A stretch of DNA of 64,000 nucleotides from an uncultured Clostridia bacterium (GTDB taxonomy: Bacteria > Bacillota > Clostridia > Christensenellales > Borkfalkiaceae). Below the pieces are notes generated by a model. That model saw only the letters and a list, made by a program, of their open reading frames with translations, had not been told where the DNA came from and did not search any database. A program made the position numbers and the translations under genes. The stretch is taken from contig CALVHL010000002.1 in NCBI GenBank assembly GCA_944327625.1, forward strand, positions 62,001 to 126,000. The letters are read 5' to 3'. Below are positions 62,801 to 64,000 of this stretch, piece by piece. How positions within the stretch are numbered: position 1 is the stretch's first letter; every line of letters starts with the position of its first letter.

Positions 62801-63379
62801 GGCAATCGGCTGTTCCTTTGCGGAAGAACGCACGATATTGCCGAGCACTACGTTGCGGAGCGAAAGGGAAGCAATATAGCCCGAAAGCAGCGTTAGAAGC
62901 GAAAAGATGACGTAAGCGGCGATAAAGGTCATGACCTTAGCGACGGGATAGACGATAAGTCCGCTTATTACCCCGCCGAAAGTATAGCCCGAAAAGCCTG
63001 CCGAAGCGTTGTTATAGCATGCCGAAAGATATGCACCGTAGCTGTCGAGCGCATAGTCGCGGGTGCTGACCGAATGAAACAGCAGGAAAAGACAGGTAAC
63101 GCAGAGCGCGATATACACTATGACGCGCATTTTGAGCTTTATCTTCTTGTCGAACGCAAGGCGGACGCCGCCGTAAACGCAGAGCGCGACGACGAGAAAC
63201 GACGCATAGCCGAAAGTTCCGTACATAAAAGTACAGATGCCCGAACCGATTATTCCGAATACGAGTTTATTTGTCAGAAGTATTACGGTGACTATTCCGC
63301 TGAACAGCAGCAGCGTCACCCCCAGCGTCTCTTTGGTAAGTATGTATGATTGTTTGTCGTTGAAATGTTTTTTGCCCAC
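59846..63379 (-). CDS. ftsK: DNA translocase FtsK/SpoIIIE with extended repeat-bearing linker
   Basis: The 1177-residue protein has four N-terminal membrane helices (about 1-190), a very long linker (about 190-690), then the RecA-type motor with Walker A AGTTGSGKS (about 840-848), Walker B VIILDEFGDLM, and a winged-helix gamma domain at the end (FCVTNNQASVSMIQRRFPIGYMKACKIIDWME). Such proteins pump DNA through the septum; SpoIIIE does so into the forespore. FtsK also activates Xer recombination at dif in some bacteria. B. subtilis SpoIIIE has 787 residues, so the linker is about 400 longer. It is rich in S, Q, R, P and D and has a tandem repeat. The start is GTG 63379 after CGGGAG. Confidence 0.95.
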   Translation of the reverse strand: MGKKHFNDKQSYILTKETLGVTLLLFSGIVTVILLTNKLVFGIIGSGICTFMYGTFGYASFLVVALCVYGGVRLAFDKKIKLKMRVIVYIALCVTCLFLLFHSVSTRDYALDSYGAYLSACYNNASAGFSGYTFGGVISGLIVYPVAKVMTFIAAYVIFSLLTLLSGYIASLSLRNVVLGNIVRSSAKEQPIAEAAPKAEAPAEEQPADNLYSVNENLEIVTNPKSAGYARTAQPQNAAYAAPAQSYTQPASGAPVYGNAGRTSEQRDIDEDKFSREKLGRKILFEPGEFAAESYRRNMIYNESSYFNHPVRNNDDYWRSFSSGNRPAQNNDAASPASAEQGGTYTQSYAAKAESASPAENAPSYIYGDTPVDNLDLPSGDAMYNSYSVGRTEEDNSFISDEPDDLTDAADDGVSVEHDDNIVQSAPAATPDFGSRERSSALFTDRFTSREQINPAIPDDGGIYNIPSQSRDSFTQGREIPSQSRDSFAQSREIPSQSRDSFAQSREMPSQPRDSFAQGREIPSQSRDMSSQLPADDSRSQSAEQPSTASRGERNSLFNLFSSSNPRLKNDRIEPDVSALSNRDRSADRSERNIENIYDDSEKSDDLYADDDILGPVDGLVDVPRRETMGDNARTGVAPTADNPARQPVQPVQPVQAVQPDVRNVADSPKPAEEAPKAEEKPRHVWKKYVRPKLDLLDDYPENTNVNTAEIEESKQIICETLENFRIASEVANVVVGPAITRYDVIIKDKTNIKNALKYRESIAMALMKENVNAYLNYSKGAISVEVPNSSRSIVGLKTILSSSQFINSKPNSLCFAFGKDVDGKVVCPDITKMPHLLVAGTTGSGKSICLSALIISLLYKYGPEDLRFILVDPKQVEFISYDKLPHLMINEIIYDVDKAIKALNWAIKEMERRYQLFKEMTEKGVATKNLSEYNAHLTEGEEKLPKIVIILDEFGDLMLQAKKDIEGRIIRLVQKARACGIHLILATQRPSVDCITGLIKSNLPTRIGFKVNSFDDSRCIFDIGGAEKLLGKGDCYFRSAENPELARIQGCFIDTPEVQRVTDFVKQNNECYFDQSVSDFINTVEEPQDTASDEPSGNVETKIDDTFIKALKFCVTNNQASVSMIQRRFPIGYMKACKIIDWMENMNYVTQSEGSKPRKVLLSKEEFVRTYGDIDD
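61797..61985 (-). repeat. 42-base tandem repeat in the ftsK linker
   Basis: About four and a half copies of a 42-base unit encode a 14-residue repeat, IPSQSRDSFAQSRE with small changes (Thr for Ala, Gly for Ser, one Met for Ile). It covers about residues 465-527. The in-frame unit could change copy number by slippage without breaking the protein. Confidence 0.85.
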
Positions 63380-63414
63380 GGCAACTTTCTCCCGATAACA
63401 TTTTGCTACTCTAT

Positions 63415-63443
63415 ATTATACCATTGCGGGCGCAAAAAAACAA
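63415..63443 (-). promoter_or_regulatory. Promoter of the ftsK operon
   Basis: On the minus strand TTGTTT (63438-63443), 17 bases, TATAAT (63415-63420). CGGGAGAAAG follows as ribosome-binding site before GTG 63379. Confidence 0.7.
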
Positions 63444-63464
63444 CAAAATGACTATCAAAAATAT

Positions 63465-63496
63465 AAAAAAAGCGCACCCTTTCAGAGAGTGCGCCT
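63465..63496 (-). terminator. Terminator after ilvC
   Basis: GCGCAC (63472-63477) and GTGCGC (63489-63494) form the stem, and on the minus strand a run of seven T follows. Confidence 0.88.
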
Positions 63497-63516
63497 CTTT
63501 TCACAATTATAATGAA

Positions 63517-64000
<484 letters not shown>

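Overview
The window looks like chromosomal DNA of an endospore-forming clostridial Firmicute of roughly balanced base composition, probably an uncultured gut lineage. Evidence: spoIVB directly after recN, a YtfI/YtfJ (GerW-type) pair, spore-type DD-carboxypeptidases, the Firmicutes order ftsK/spoIIIE-rimO-pgsA-cinA-recA...rny, short HisG with HisZ, and a bile salt hydrolase-type enzyme. I see no insertion sequence, prophage, plasmid module or CRISPR array. One tRNA gene (Leu, CAG) is present.

Layout. 1-9.4 kb, all on +: recN tail, spoIVB, a SpoIIM-like membrane protein, a DD-carboxypeptidase, lysA, a site-2 protease, scpA, scpB, ytfI-like, ytfJ-like, a second DD-carboxypeptidase, rluB. 9.4-12.6 kb: lexA with its SOS box, a small eight-cysteine protein, hflX and a XerS-like tyrosine recombinase. 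12.6-13.9 kb: the longest gene-free stretch, holding a dif-like site and a strand-composition switch. 13.9-20.3 kb: glycogen operon glgC-glgD-glgA-glgP. 20.7-26.2 kb: a phosphotransferase, adhE, tRNA-Leu, a membrane XRE regulator and a choloylglycine hydrolase. 26.3-34.1 kb: complete histidine operon led by a TrpR-family regulator. 34.2-48.3 kb: arginine and carbamoyl-phosphate genes (argG-argC; argJ-argB-argD-argF-carA-carB), with carB fused to a DapF-like domain, then a cysteine desulfurase and thiI. 48.4-53.6 kb: a DUF45 peptidase, an acyl-ACP thioesterase, a membrane-anchored PadR-type regulator and rny. 53.8-63.4 kb: ftsK/spoIIIE-rimO-pgsA-cinA-recA-nadE. The window ends in ilvC.

Two observations stand out. 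First, genes left of about 9.4 kb run rightward and almost all genes right of it run leftward. G/C skew flips inside the gene-free stretch. A 13-6-13 inverted repeat built like a Xer target lies next to that flip, near a recombinase gene of XerS length whose promoter carries an exact copy of one arm. I read this as the replication terminus with a single-recombinase Xer/dif system. Second, CarB carries a C-terminal diaminopimelate-epimerase-like domain in which the first catalytic cysteine is alanine, so it is probably not an epimerase and may have a new role.

Start codons were chosen by eye from ribosome-binding sites and family starts. Family calls rest on motifs recognised by reading; no database search was run.
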